From NCBI GenBank assembly GCA_021234155.1, contig JAJEKV010000003.1, forward strand, positions 7,318,413 to 7,382,412: 64,000 nucleotides of DNA. Direction: 5' to 3'. Shown here in pieces: positions 42,891 to 55,540 of the stretch; the stretch's first letter is position 1, and each line of letters begins with the position of its first letter. This DNA is from Isoetes taiwanensis (taxonomy: Eukaryota; Streptophyta; Lycopodiopsida; Isoetales; Isoetaceae). The position numbers and the translations under genes were made by a program. The notes under the pieces are model-generated. The model saw only the letters and a list, made by a program, of their open reading frames with translations, had not been told where the DNA came from and ran no database searches.

Positions 42891-43432
42891 GTCTCAAATT
42901 GGGCGGCCGCCCAGTTTGTTCCCATGAAGACAAGCCCAGATAGGTGAACTTGCCCGGGTGGGCAAACTGTATCTCAAGCTGTGCCTATTGTGCCTACTGG
43001 CCGGGCGGGTCCTCAACTCGTTTATTAGTCTCTGTCATTCAAATGAGCTGTCTGCATGCCACCTAAATTGGGCGGGCGCCGAAAATGACCTTCCGAGTCT
43101 CTACCCTCTTTAAAGGTCTTCTACAACCACGGCCAAATTGGGCGGGCGCCCATTTTGTCCACGATTATGGCATGTTCAGAACCAGAACTTTTTGTTGTAA
43201 CCAGTGTCACACTGACTGCATCAATACTAACGTTACACAAGCGCCTCATTCAATTCAAATTGGGCGTCCGCCCAATTTGCAACGAGGGGAATCTAAGGGC
43301 CTCATATGTAGAAATGGGCACCCGCCCAATTTCATTGTCCGCATAACCATTGAATGACCACCCCCCCATGTCCTGTGCATTGCTTTCTCGTGTTCCTTGT
43401 TAGGTTTTAACATTACTGAAATGCTTGTGCAG

Positions 43433-43964
43433 GTTGTGTATCTCTTCCTTAATGAACATCTAGTAGCAAAAGGAGTTGTGGGGCAAATGACACAATGCCA
43501 CTTCAAGGAAATACCGAATGGAGTAGTGAGCGTAGGTGTGGAGGAAGTGATCGAAGGCCACCACACCCTTCCTTGACCAACCCCAGATGCAAACACAATA
43601 GCAGAAGCCAGGGGCTCATTCGTTCTCTGGAGAAGTGTAGATGCTCGTGAGTCGTCTGCTAATGACGTCCCCAGCAAAAGACAGCGGACAGAGGTAGACA
43701 CAACCGCTGACAAGATATACCCTTCTTGAAAAGGATTGTGAGATATGGCACTCTTGCGACTCCATTATCGCCGGAAAGGGATTCATATCATTCACTGGCC
43801 CCGATGATGCAGTTTGTGACCAGTTTCTGGGTTTCAAGTTTGTGGGAGTATCTGTAATTGACGTGGATGCATCTATTGGGGTCGCGGCCACAATCATTTC
43901 CTTGCTGACGCATTCAGAGCATCTGTTGTGTAACGTTCCTAATGACACGCCCTTAATTAACTAG
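43433..43964 (+). pseudogene. DUF8039-like exon, transposon-associated, interrupted
   Basis: After an acceptor CTTGTGCAG (ends 43432) the frame reads VVYLFLNEHLVAKGVVGQ, a TGA at 43574, then PTPDANTIAEARGSFVLWRS and SKRQRTEV. A frame change near 43730 leads to EIWHSCDSIIAGKGFISFTG and a stop at 43964. Core LVAKGVV, the PTPD step and GSFVLW parallel the DUF8039 pattern also seen at 30151-30460. Four to five locus-2 palindromes precede it, likely in its intron. Upstream exons were not found. Confidence 0.45.
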
Positions 43965-44072
43965 GCAAAATCATCCAGATGTTAATGAGTAGTCTCAAGA
44001 AAGCTCTGCAGGCACATTCAAGGATCGAATACTCAAGCGACATGCCCTTAATTAACTGGGTAGAATCGTCTA
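43947..44072 (+). repeat. Direct duplication of ~32 bp, ~94 bp apart
   Basis: GCCCTTAATTAACTAGGCAA at about 43949 recurs as GCCCTTAATTAACTGGGTAG at about 44043. A (TTTA)n tract follows at 44077-44098. Confidence 0.7.
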
Positions 44073-44099
44073 GAAATTTATTTATTTATTTATTTATTT

Positions 44100-45960
44100 T
44101 TTAATTTTTTTTTAAGGTAAGAAGTTATTGTATTGATCAGATAGGAAAAATTACAATACAATACAAAGATCCCTCATGGATCAGATATAGTTTACGTATA
44201 AGGGATCCCATCTGGATCAGAATATGTCTGTAACTAAAGTACACATGAGCCTCTCTCAACCCCTTCTTCTGTCTAACCAGTACTACAGTATTAACATCTT
44301 CCCAATTAAACAGAATACTATAGGAGCCAAATGCCCATTTTCCACAAGCTACAAACAAATCTTGAATGCTCCAAGAAATACAAGGGAACCACTATATTTA
44401 ACCAATATCATATTATCTAAAAACCATGATATACATGGTTTTCTATGCATGAATCTATTTGATAGAAGAAAACCACATGCCATAGTGGTTTATTGATACA
44501 TATAATGCTTTGTTATATTGTTTTTTATATAGTTTCATGCGACTATAGTCGGTTTTTTATATAGTTTCATGCGACTATAGTGGTTTATCAGAACTAGTAA
44601 TGGTTTGGTAAAACCACTCCATGAATTATGATATGGATTGGAGGCTACTTTTAGCATGCCCATTATGTGAAATCACCAGATAAAAAATGCATAACATGCA
44701 AGACGAGTGGTAACACCAAATGTACACATAGATAGTTCATGGTAGGTGGTTAATATAAATTATATTTGTTAGCTTCTACCAAAAGAAGAAGATGGAATTT
44801 AACCTATGCACTGATGAAGGGAGAAATACCCATACACAGTTTGAAAACTATTCATGGTGCTAGTCTTGACCCTCAACCTAGCTTAAGAGTCAAACAAAAG
44901 AAGCCAACTTGAAACTGTGCTCAAGTTGGAGGTCAAACCTATAGATCACTTAAGGTGATCAATCTATAAAAAAAAAACCACTGGAATAGCTCAAAAGAGC
45001 AGTTGTTCATACCTTTCCCATTTCTGGAAAATGGTAGCAGTACTCAAGTCGAAGTGGTTTGCAGAGGTGGACTATTTTCTGAATTTTGATTGATCATACT
45101 GGTATAGAAAAGTTGTTGGAAGGCAATAGTGAAAAGTTTGGCCAATTTTGAGCTTGAATCTATGAGATATTTAAGTTCAAAGTTGGATCAAAATCTGGTC
45201 AATGATGGTCAACTGCAAAACAATGATAGAAAAGAAGATTATGAGTTGCAAAAGGTATTTTTGGGAAGTTCAAAAGCCAATATTTGTAAAACATGGTCTT
45301 GAGAAGGGGCAAGTAGTCAAATGCCAGTTTGAACTCTGGAAAATAACTCATTTCACATTTGCCAAAGTACTGTCAAGAACACTTGCAGACAGAATTTTGA
45401 ATTTTGCAACTCGAGTTTGAGATAGTATTTTTGGTTTTTCTCAAAGTGCACAGGTGCCAATAGTTGCAAGGAGCAATGGCAACCTGTCAAAAGTGTATTT
45501 GGAATGAAGGATATTCTACTACAGAATTGTTTATAATGGCAAAATGCTAGAAATCATATGAGAGAGAATTTTTTGGGACTTGGATAGGCAATTTCCATTG
45601 ATGTAAGGATAAGAAGGTCTTAATAATACTGTGTTGAGGATAATTAGCAGCTCGTACACAAAAAAAGGTCATTTAGAAAATCATATAAGAACATAAGTTT
45701 TAGTCAGATTTTTACGAATCACATCGAGGAATGCACATGGGCTTCAAGAATTCTGTAGAACATGTTCTGCATGTATCAATGTTGAATTTGAGTGCGTTTA
45801 ATAAACTTCTGTAGATGTTTTCGATGTATATATTCTTAGTATTGATGGTTCCAGAATATAAGGTCTTAAATTTAGGCTTGTTGGGTAGATAATGGATGGA
45901 AAACCAAGAATAGATAGGTTACAGAGCTCATGGCATCAATTTCGACATGATTCGAGCCGA
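44100..45960. other. Intergenic, AT-rich
   Basis: No gene recognised. A 46-bp tandem duplication with core ATATAGTTTCATGCGACTAT lies at about 44515-44585. Several AAACCACT-type words occur here and again at 50980-51420. Confidence 0.5.
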
Positions 45961-45978
45961 TATTCAGAATTTTAGGGT

Positions 45979-47715
45979 CCATGGCAGTATTTTCAAGTAG
46001 AGGCCCAAGTATTCGCATGTATTTTTCGCAAAAAGCAGAAAGCAGAAGTGTGGCACAATATGAAAAGTCATGGAGTGTGACTGCCTATCCATGGAAGATC
46101 TTTCCCCATGGTAAAGCAACCAAACTTCTTGGTATCCCTGTAGGTGTTCATATCTCATCAGGAGATGCATGGGAGGCAGTGATTAAGGGCTTGGAAAAGC
46201 AACTTTTTTGGTGGTCCACAGCGAAGCTTTCCATGGCAGGATGAGTCGTTGTAGCTAAGTCAGTTTTAAGCAACACCCATGTGTATATGGCTTCGTTCAT
46301 GTTGGCTCCACAGTCGAAGGTACAACTTCTTGTCAGGGTTGTCAGGAACTTCATCTGGGGGGGAACAGAGGAGGGTGTTGCTGTCAAAGTCAACTGTCAA
46401 TGTTGCCAAAGCATTTTGGCGGCCTTGGAATGATCAATTTTCTTCTGCAGAGCAAAGTGATGATTTCTAAGTTTATTTGGAGAATTTTGAATAATGTGGA
46501 TGAGTCCCCGGGTTCCCGTCTTGTTTATCAGTCTTTGCAAGTGTGCATTTCTTTTGGGTCTCGATCTCTTAGGCCACTTTTCCCCTGGGCTCTGTTTTAT
46601 CCACTCACCGCATATCCTAATGCGTCCCCATTTCTTAGAGGATTGCTAGTTGCATGGGAGACTACACAATCTCTATTTCATTTTCACCATCTTGCACATA
46701 CTAGCACTACTGCAAGTTGTTGGTGGATTCCATTAGACGGTGGTCCTCTAGTATCTTTAGTCCACCCATTGACACAGCGTCGCTGGAGAGCAGTAGGTGT
46801 GTATACCATATCTGATTGGTATAATAATCAAAGGCAGTCGTTGACATGGGAAGAGTTTTTTCCTCCTTTTAAGGTGGGATCGAGCTATTTGGCAAAAGGT
46901 GTCTTCAGTTCTTCCTCCAGTAGCACAAGTGGATGACCCCCAGCCTTGGGTAGTTCATGAGCGTGTCAAAGCTGATAAGTTGGTGAACTTTATGTACAAG
47001 GTCTTGCTTGCTGCGGATGTCTTGCCTCCTTCATCCAAGTGGCCTTTGATCATTCCTAGGGATCGGCAGAAAGCAGTATGGAAATGGGTTTGGGATAAAC
47101 TACTCCATCCCAAAGTATCTGTTTTATGGTGGCAAGTCATTCATCGTTGTCTGCGCGTTAATATTCTGGTGCACAGATTTCGTCCAGAGGTATCTGCACT
47201 TTGTCCCTTATGTGCACAGAGCAATTGAGCATTGCTTCTTCCTGTGTAGACATGTCAGACATGCCTGGTTGTGGCTTCAATGCCTCTTTCATTGCAATTT
47301 GAATAGCCAGCAGGTGTTATTAGCAGTCTATCCAAGTAGTGGGGATAATTTGGCAAAAAGGGCATTTCATTTGGCTTCTGCATGAATCATTTGGTCCATT
47401 TGAAAAAGAAGAAATCTTCTCATATTCAAAGGTCTTGCTTGTTCAGATGCACAGATCCTTTTTTATGCACAACAGCGAATTGCCAAAGCATTCAGGTGCT
47501 CATCAATTGCTAATGAGGTGAAGAGCCGTATTTGGGAGCACTATCTTCAAATTCATATTTACTTATGAGTTTTTGCTTACCTTTTATATTGTTTAGATGT
47601 TGTATTTGAGCGGGGTGGTTTTGCTCTGGTGGACATTCTCTCCACTGAGTTATTAGTCCCCATTGTACTCTGTAACTTTCTCTGGATAATAAAGGCTCAA
47701 GTCCTTCAAAAAAAA
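45979..47715 (+). pseudogene. L1-like LINE relic: end of reverse transcriptase and zf-RVT
   Basis: KLLGIPVGVHISSGDAWEAV, KLSMAG, then (shifted frame) VVVAKSVLSNTHVYMASFML and RNFIWGG are the thumb and post-RT part of plant L1-type LINEs. Further on, a zf-RVT domain (AVWKWVWDKLLHPKVSVLWW, ALCPLCAQ) spans about 46899-47230. The 3' end at about 47705-47715 has AATAAAGG followed by a short poly-A. It is 5'-truncated with at least three frame changes. Confidence 0.8.
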
Positions 47716-50700
47716 TGTAGGAAAAAATAAGCAAATGTGCTAGGCAAAAAAACTTCAAAATGGGCATATGAGGCAAAATAGGCATAACGAAGGGGGGAAG
47801 ATGGCTAGGCTAAAAAGATGCAAGGATGGGTAAGTGGCAAAAATGAGCATAGTGGAATAAAATAAAATGTGGATATGGGAATGGGAAAAATGGCTAAGGC
47901 TAAGAAACACATATACCATGAGGTCTTCCAAACTCTAACTTCCAAACTTTAAATGAGTGTCTTCCAATCTTCTCAACTGAGAATCTTCTAGAACATGACT
48001 TTGACCAAATGTGTGACCATGAATATAGTACCTTTCATGAAGTTTGACCTTGAATGCTTTGCGTTGACCTGGAAGATGAATCTCCTTTGACTTTCACGTC
48101 CATATTGCCTACCAAAATCTTCCAAACTTTGACCTAGTCTTCTGTGATGATTGACCTAGTCTTAAAGCATAGATCAACAATTAGTATGTTGCCCTCTGGG
48201 GGCAACAGCTAGTATGGAGGATGTGCATTGAATGATTTAGGCGGATAACATGACGAGTATAAGTAGGAAAAAATTGATTGTCAAAATAACTCTGTATTTA
48301 TGATATTTATCAAAATGCCCCTATTTTCTATACTCTCGTGGTTAAAACTGTTCAAACTCAGGTGGACTAATTTTACTGGCAGCTTACACCTACAGAGTTC
48401 GTAACCCAAGTGACAGATTATTTCATGTAATACCTCATTTAAATTCTGATTCTAAGCCATCTAAATTCTTAGAATCCACTCTTTACTTGCATAGTAAGAA
48501 AAGTTGTTATTCCAATTATTTTGGCTTGTCTAGCTTTGAGCAATTAACTGCAAGCATATTGCATTTTCGGAGATAATGGACATGCAAGTCAAAAAGATGG
48601 ATGGATCAAAGATCGAGAGCCCAGCAACAATGTGCAGAAGAACAGCAGGGCCAAAAAATAACATCATAAAAAAATTTCGCAAACCCAATTCCCCTATCAA
48701 TCTCATTACTTGCTCACGGCCCAAACATAGGTCCCCTACCTATTTTTTACCATCCTTCAAATTTCTAAAAAACCAATTCATTCATGGTTTGTCATAGCTC
48801 ACCTGCAGCAACTAAACCAGCATGCAAATCGAGCAATCAAACTAGCATGCAATTAGTGGATTGAAGCAAAAGACAACAACATTTGAGTGTCAAAATATTG
48901 CCAAAACAGTCCTAATCTATGTTCAAACCCTGTTTTTTATAGAAAATTTCCATTGTTCCATCGTCAAAATAGAGCAGTCATACTTCCCGCGCCTAGTTGA
49001 GAACTTAATTCAGCTGCTCTTTCTAAAAGACAATGAGTTAGTTTCTAGCATAAACTGGATCATTGGTTTCCTAGTCTCTTCCTCAAAAATACCATATATA
49101 CAGGTGCATTTTGGTTAATATGCAAGAATACAACGACATTTTTATAATTTTCCCTTATAGGTGTATCTATTGTAGCAAACCATCTTAGTTGACTTTGCAA
49201 AAATAAATCACCAAGACAATCCACTCATCATCCATTATAGAATTTCATCAAGAGTTTTGAGCATCTTGTTTTCGATATTTTTTTTATTTGAATCTTCAAG
49301 TGGTTCTATGGGAAGTGAGATATGAGCACATGTTGCAAAAAGAAAGTTTAACCAAGGTTTTTCTCGTACAGAAAAGTTAATTTTGGTGAAACAAAATCCT
49401 AAGGCGTTACATTTCTTTGGCCCGCCTTTTTTTTCCATGTAATACCACGAGATGATTTCTAGGGCATCAAATAAACCGTTAGTTTTAGGGAAAAGGAATT
49501 TGGCGGATCGATTTTTCTCTCCAGGTTTCCAGGTTTTTATTTTTGTGTTGCCCATATGATGCCGCTCTTCCCTTGCATGCCACATTGTGGTTTTTCTATC
49601 GACGTGGCTTATCAGAGACTTCAATGCCTGTTTGTTGAAGCGATCTACATATCCTGTTATGGTAAGTTCCGTTGCATAGACTGATATGGTAAGTCCGTTG
49701 CACAGGTTACTCTGATATCATATTTTTTGCTGTTGTTCTGTTGTTCTCAGGGCTAGATTGTGTTATTTAGATGTTTTGCTGTTGTTCTCAGGGTTAGATT
49801 GTGTTATTTAGATGAACAATTCAGGTAAGAGGGAAGCGGCACTCAGGTAACGTTTTTAGCGGAGTGGCGATGAAGATAAGGTTATTCATCTTCATTTCAT
49901 CATTTTTATAGTGATTTCAGCCATGTTTGAAGCGATCTCTGACTTACAGATTGGTTTTATCCTTTGTACAATGCAAAGCAATCAATAGAAAGTGGATTCC
50001 CTCCTGAGGAGCATTTGAAGTCTAAGAGGTGGACATGGAACTTAGTATACTAGCTGGTAAATTCCTTTTGCATTTTACATGATTAATACAAACATATGCA
50101 GAACTCTAGATTCTGATTTAGGAAAGAACCGTACCTGAGATCCAAATATCTAGATTGGAGACCAGAACCTTGGCAAGTTATACAGGTCATAGAACTTGCT
50201 CCTTCACAACTTTTACATTTCGAGACATCTTTTTTAGTCACCATCTAGATCAACTATGGCTTGGCCCTTTTCCATACAAAATTGACATGTTTCTGCAGTT
50301 TAAAATGCCTATAAGACCGATCCATAATCAAGAATTACGACGAACACTCTGGCCTTTTCTCTAGTTTGTTGTTAAATTGCAAAAAAAGGAGTCTTGACGG
50401 GGCATTTTCCGTTTTTACTAGTGTTCTGTCCTATCCTTCTGCTCCAAACCACAACAAATGCTGGTGACACTATTTGCTTGAATCTTCTGAATTTCTGATT
50501 TTATATTCCACAATGTTGTTAAGGCAACAAAGCAATTATTTTGGGCATAAACACTCATTTTCTTTTCTGGAAGCAGGATGAATGTTTGCATGACTTATCA
50601 ATGGAGTTGTTTCTAACTCCAAAGCTCTCTATCATCTACCTCGTTTTGTTCAACAAGCGGAAATGGAAAACAATAAAATTTATAACATTTGCCCGATTTT

Positions 50701-52400
50701 GTTTAACAACAAAAGAGAATAGCAGTAAACAGTAATTTATCCGTCCTGTTTAAATTGATAGGTGTAATGTGGGCTAGTATAATCTTTATTGGTGGGAAAA
50801 ATGGAAATACCAGGGTTCAAATCCCTAAGCTTTCTAAGCTATACACATTCTTATATGAGAATCTCATGCCAACAACAATTGCATTGTCCTAAACACAACA
50901 AACCCATGAGCAATCACTTCATAAGGTTTGAGATTTTATTATGTGAAACATTATTGGTTTGGAAGAAAAGTAAAATATAACTTGGTTTGAAAACTACTTT
51001 TAATTGAAATCCATACTCAATATTGATCTATGGTCTAAGATGTACACAACTCCACTAGCAAAACATTGTACATTGAAAATATAATTATTAGCGATTTATG
51101 GCCACAACTTCCTTAGAAAACCACGTTAAATTGAAAACCAAACTCGTTAGTGGTTATGACCTAAGATTTAAATATTTTCACTAGAAAACCACTTTAAGTT
51201 TAGAGACTACATTATTAGGTTTATGGCCTATGTTAACAAATAGACTACATACATATATAGCAATTAAGCACTATTACAAACCAAATGAAGAAACTACCAC
51301 AAAGAACCATGCTGGATAACCAGGATAACAAACCAGCATAATAAAGAATAATTATAAACCACACCATGTAACTAGTAGTGGTTATTCAACACATTAACCC
51401 ACTTAGTAACATCAGTTTTTTAAATTGGTTTCATGTAAAAAATATTGTAAAAAACTAGTAATGATAATTTTTTGGGGGCCTTGTAAAAACTCTTGTAGAA
51501 ATAGAAATGAAGAGAAAAGGGACATGGAATAACCTGAACAATTTCCCGCACTGCTCAGAGAAGCGAATATGCTTTAAACTATGATCAATCAAATTCAACA
51601 GCTTTACAACCAAATGTGAGATTAAAGTAAGATGCTGCATGGTCGGGATGCGCCAGTCAGCCAAACTATATAGGCTAGACACACAACCCAGTCACCAGAA
51701 CTCTCCCTAAATTCTGGCTCATGATATCTGGTCTTGATATGGAAGCATCTTCCTGGACACAATCAAATCCCTAGCTCAGCAATCTCAAATAATCTAACAT
51801 CCTGTTTTAAAACTATGAATTTAAGATCAAGGATTTACTCTGCTCCTTTCAAGAAAACATCCCTAGATCTTTCAGCTAGCAAGAAAGAGCAAGAGGAGGG
51901 GAAAAGACCAAATGGATAGAAGATCCAACTAAAAAGATTGCCAAATCGACCCAAAACAGCTCTCTTTATGAATTCTGCTTCGATTATGCTCTACCTTGTA
52001 GAGTTTGCGGCCCTTTCAGTGCATCATTCTTAGAAAGATTGAGAGCAAAATGCCACGTTAGTGGCTTACCCGGCCGAATTCACAAGACCGCCTTGAAGCT
52101 GCTTCAGAATCAAATCTGCAATTTCTTTGAAGAAGAAAATCTTCTGGCACATCAGCAAATCCCACTAGCACCGGATCATAGTCTCTGACTGCAAGAGGAT
52201 CCCGGGGCCTCCAGAACGGATCCCATTCCCGGTGGGTCTGTGATTTCGCGGGAGAGTATTCACCGCGATGGAATCACCAAAACCAGAGTAAAGCTATTTT
52301 CACCCTGTCCTGAATGCATTTAAAAGATAGTTTACTATGGACAATGATCTGGGATTGGAAGGACATGTGGGTTATATATATGTATAAAACGTTTGAGCCC
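47716..52400. other. Intergenic, nothing recognised
   Basis: AT-rich, no supported gene. Local duplications: TTTTGCTGTTGTTCTCAGGG at about 49735 and 49765 with the following GTTAGATTGTGTTATTTAG, and ATGGTAAGTTCCGTTGCA at 49658 and 49687. A sequence resembling a Helitron end (hairpin GTTGCC/GGCAAC then CTAG) lies at 48188-48214. Confidence 0.5.
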
Positions 52401-52406
52401 TAGCTG

Positions 52407-54266
52407 TTAGAGTTATTTGGAGGGCAGGGCTCTCTTCAATGGTCCGTCATCATCTAATCGTCTATCATGCTTGTCATGATGAGGATTAAGATGCAAATCT
52501 TTCACCTTGAAGACAAATCCTTCACGTTGAAGGCAACACTAGCAGTTAGACGATTCATCATTTTACCTATTCTTTTATGGTTCTTTTTGCACATCTTCCT
52601 ATGTACAACACACAGCTAAATTACAGCATGTAATTAGATTACTAGGTTTAAATTACAGCATGTACCACTTTCACGGTACTAGTGATTCTGATTTTCGTGA
52701 TGATATGGTGGAGCCGCTAGATGCGATTACGGCAAACCTAACCTTGACTCGACTACTCTGAGAAGAAATGAGGGATAAAAAAGAAGGAATGGCTATGGCA
52801 GGAAGAATCCTTGCCCATTTTACAGCAACCGTTGGATCCAAACTTCGTTTGGTATGTTGCTAATTTCAGTTCATGTGATGCTAATATGTTGCTTAAAATC
52901 TTGGCGATACTTATGCAGGAACTTCCTTTCTCCAAACTCAGTAAGCATTTGCGCAGTGGTCCTCTGTTAATCCGAGCGCCAGAAGGTGCACATCACAATG
53001 TTGAAGTCGTTAAACAGCATCACAAGATATATCTTGCAGATGGGTGGAATCTGTTTGCACAGGAGCAGGGTATGGAAGAAGGGGACGTTCTTTTCTGCAA
53101 GCTTTTTGAAGGTAAACTGCTATGGATTAGAGTAGTAGAGAAGAAAAGGATGCCCTCTACTAATTTACACAAGGCCAAAGAAAAAAAGGGGAACTACTTA
53201 TATGCAAATTCTTTTGAGGATTTGGATGAAGAGGTGAAATGTAGTAGAAGAACCAAAGAAAGAATACAACATGAAATTGAGGAAACAATACAAGCTGCAA
53301 GGAAGAGGCTTAGTGATCGATATCATGTCATGAAATTCACGCATTGGAAGCTGCAAGGCGGCAGATGTGTAGGTTTTTTTTGTTGTAAGTTATCTGCTTA
53401 TATAACATACATATTGCCTCGATATTCTAACAAACACATACATTGATTTTCTGTAGTCGCTTCCGAAGCCCTTTGCAGCCAATATTTCTGTAAAAAATGG
53501 AGGCATTGTGAATGTTGTTATTCCTGGTTGCAAGCAGAAACAGGTTATATGGGGACGTTATTCTAAGAGTCAAGCTAGTTTTGGTGCGGGATGGAGTGAT
53601 TTCTGTTTGTTGCATCGTATAAAAGAGGATGATTGGGCCTTGTTGGAAGTGACAAGCCAGAATGCCATTACTATGCATATCTACCGCTCTGACAATCCTT
53701 CTACTCTAGCTCCTTTTTATGAAGAGCTAGAAAAACGTTTTAGTGTCAGCGCCAAAACATGCCATAAGTAGAACAGAGTATCTGCCACTCATAAACCATA
53801 CGTAAGTTAGTATCCTCATCTTTTAAGCCATTTTCAAAAATTTGACATTTCTAACATTGCCTAACTTATGTCTCTTGCAGATCTGCGGAATAGTATGTCA
53901 CCTTTTATTGCTCTCATACGGCTGGAGAAATCAAACGTCTGTTCTGTTGTACACTTATAAAATATCATTTTGTGGACGGTTATAGAACTACTAGAACTGT
54001 CTTCATCAATCCTATTTTAGCTTAGATTATACGCTCAATATAAGATTTTGCAATTCGTTCAGCTGTATTTACCGAGTTGGGTAATGCAGGCTCATGCCTC
54101 TCTATTTTTGTTTCAAGATAAGTATACATGCCAATTTCCAGATTTTGTCCAATGAATTTTTGCCAAAGAAGTTGCTAATGTAGGAATATCTTCCTTACAA
54201 CCACATAACATTCACGCAAAACGTTTGTATAAAATTCATTAAATTTGATTGCGCCATTTAGCCTGC
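52407..54266 (+). repeat. Right copy of the duplicated B3-gene segment
   Basis: Matches 51-7075 with the copia element removed. It includes about 380 bp upstream of the gene and about 490 bp downstream. Confidence 0.85.
52789..53771 (+). CDS. Two-domain B3 (REM-like) transcription factor, three exons
   Basis: Exons 52789-52851, 52919-53368 and 53457-53771 with GT/AG introns of 67 and 88 bp, all in phase 0, giving 275 residues. Exon 1 begins MAMAGRILAHFTATVGSKLRL, the first strands of a B3 domain that continue in exon 2 as ELPFSKLSKHL, KIYLADGWNLFAQEQGMEE and GDVLFCKLFEG. A charged linker follows (RIQHEIEETIQAARKRLSDR). Exon 3 starts SLPKPFAANISVKNGG and completes a second B3 domain (FGAGWSDFCLLHRIKEDDWA). 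B3 domains bind DNA in the nucleus; REM proteins often have several. The start is the first ATG and agrees with the left copy. No break was seen, so this is the likely working copy. Confidence 0.8.
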
Positions 54267-54269
54267 GTG

Positions 54270-55540
54270 TTGATAATGGATAAGCCATGAAAATATACCT
54301 TGCCAAATGGCATAATCCAGAATTGCTAACTCTATCCTATAATCGCTCTATCCTATAATCGCTCTATCCTGGCCATACAATGAAGGCATATTCTTAAAGA
54401 TATCCACAACCCAATAACCACAGCCGTCCACCACAAGTCAAGATGGGGTCAAAACCCCATTTCCACGTCACCCTAAGGTGCATTACAAAGTATTCCATTC
54501 AAGTCAAACACATACATACACATGAGTAACACAGAAATGAAGCTGCTTTCCAAAGATACTGTGAAAGCACCATTGCTGCTGTATTGTATAGAAGTCTGGC
54601 ACTTGCAACAAACTTACAGCAGGGCCTCTTGAATGCATGGCCGAACTGCATGCTCTTCACAAAGGAGGGAACAATCTAAAACAGAAATAGAAGGAGGGGA
54701 AGCTCAGCCTGCTGCATACAGACGACTGCAGAGCAGCCTGCTCCATTCCTGCAGAAGAATAGGCTTCCATGCATCAACTGTCATTCTGCCCACAACAAGA
54801 AAGAGACAAAAAACCCCGCCGACCGAGGTGCCAGAACAGCAGAAGAGGGCAGAAGAAAAGAATAAAATTGCATGCAAGAATGGGGATTTGAACCCCACCA
54901 CTAAATCGGTACCAAATTTGAAGACTGGAGCTTCGATTTCAGGAGGCATGCCACAAAACCATAGGATTATATAGAGCTGCCCGCAACAGGGCTCCGGAAT
55001 CCGGCCCACTGAACTGTTCACACAAACCAACCTCGCAAAATGGTGCTAGAACAATCGATTTCTTCCATACAATCCATTTCTGCTGAACAATCGATTTCTT
55101 CCATACAAAGCCAGAAGCGCCTGCGCCATCCTGCTCTACCCTACAAATCGGCAGAACCCTGCTTCGCTCCACAAATCCGACATGCCCATGAGCATCCCTG
55201 CCATGCGCCTATTCTTTCCACAAAAAGAAATAAAAAAACAGAGGGAAAGAACCTAACCCAATCGACCACTGCAATCCCAAAACACATATACTGACGTTAG
55301 ATTTATAACAAAATAGGCTACGAATACATGCAAAAACCTTAGGAAATCTTATGTAACACCACACCCAAACAACATTTTGGGAACTTAATGGCATAATCCA
55401 GAACTGCTAATGCACATCCAGGTTTTGAATCACAAAAGACGAGTCAAAAGCAAGTTTGATTACTTTTTTACAAAAATTACTTGTTTTGATAACGTTCTTT
55501 TGCCTTGTAATTTGTAATGTGAAAAATATGCCAAGGTGGC
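54270..55540. other. Intergenic with small repeats
   Basis: TCTATCCTATAATCG is repeated two to three times at 54330-54368. A tRNA-like T-arm (GGGGTTCAAATCCCC, minus strand, near 54882-54896) lacks the rest of a tRNA. CTTCCATACAATCCATTTCT / TCTTCCATACAAAGCC is a short duplication near 55060-55110. Confidence 0.5.

Larger units (their letters stand above)
34767..43333. repeat. Locus-2 dispersed 22-bp palindromes
   Basis: About 25 copies share arms AAATTGGGCG and CGCCCAATTT around a 2-base centre (usually CC or GG). Approximate starts are 34767, 34835, 34879, 34946, 35013, 35090, 36100, 36171, 36751, 37916, 39071, 39097, 39137, 39181, 40924, 41023, 41072, 41142, 41232, 41320, 42895, 43064, 43134, 43256 and 43312. 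They lie in P2 introns 1, 2 and 3, between the small genes and upstream of the DUF8039-like exon, and are absent from the coding exons. I found none outside this interval. Confidence 0.9.

Noticed and set aside
34767-43333. Palindrome clusters as a CRISPR array
   Set aside because: Spacing is irregular (20 bp to over 1 kb), no uniform spacers, no cas genes, eukaryotic context.
34767-43333. Locus-2 palindrome as an E2F-type site
   Set aside because: The GGGCG core is only superficially similar, and E2F sites do not occur in dense 22-bp palindromic clusters restricted to one locus.
48188-48214. Helitron 3' end (hairpin GTTGCC/GGCAAC then CTAG)
   Set aside because: Spacing of hairpin to CTAG is very short and no 5' end was found. 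The similar word at 17965-17995 has a poor hairpin.
54882-54896. tRNA gene (T-arm GGGGTTCAAATCCCC, minus strand); a similar word at 50812-50828
   Set aside because: No matching acceptor stem, D-arm or anticodon arm at the right distance; possibly SINE remains.
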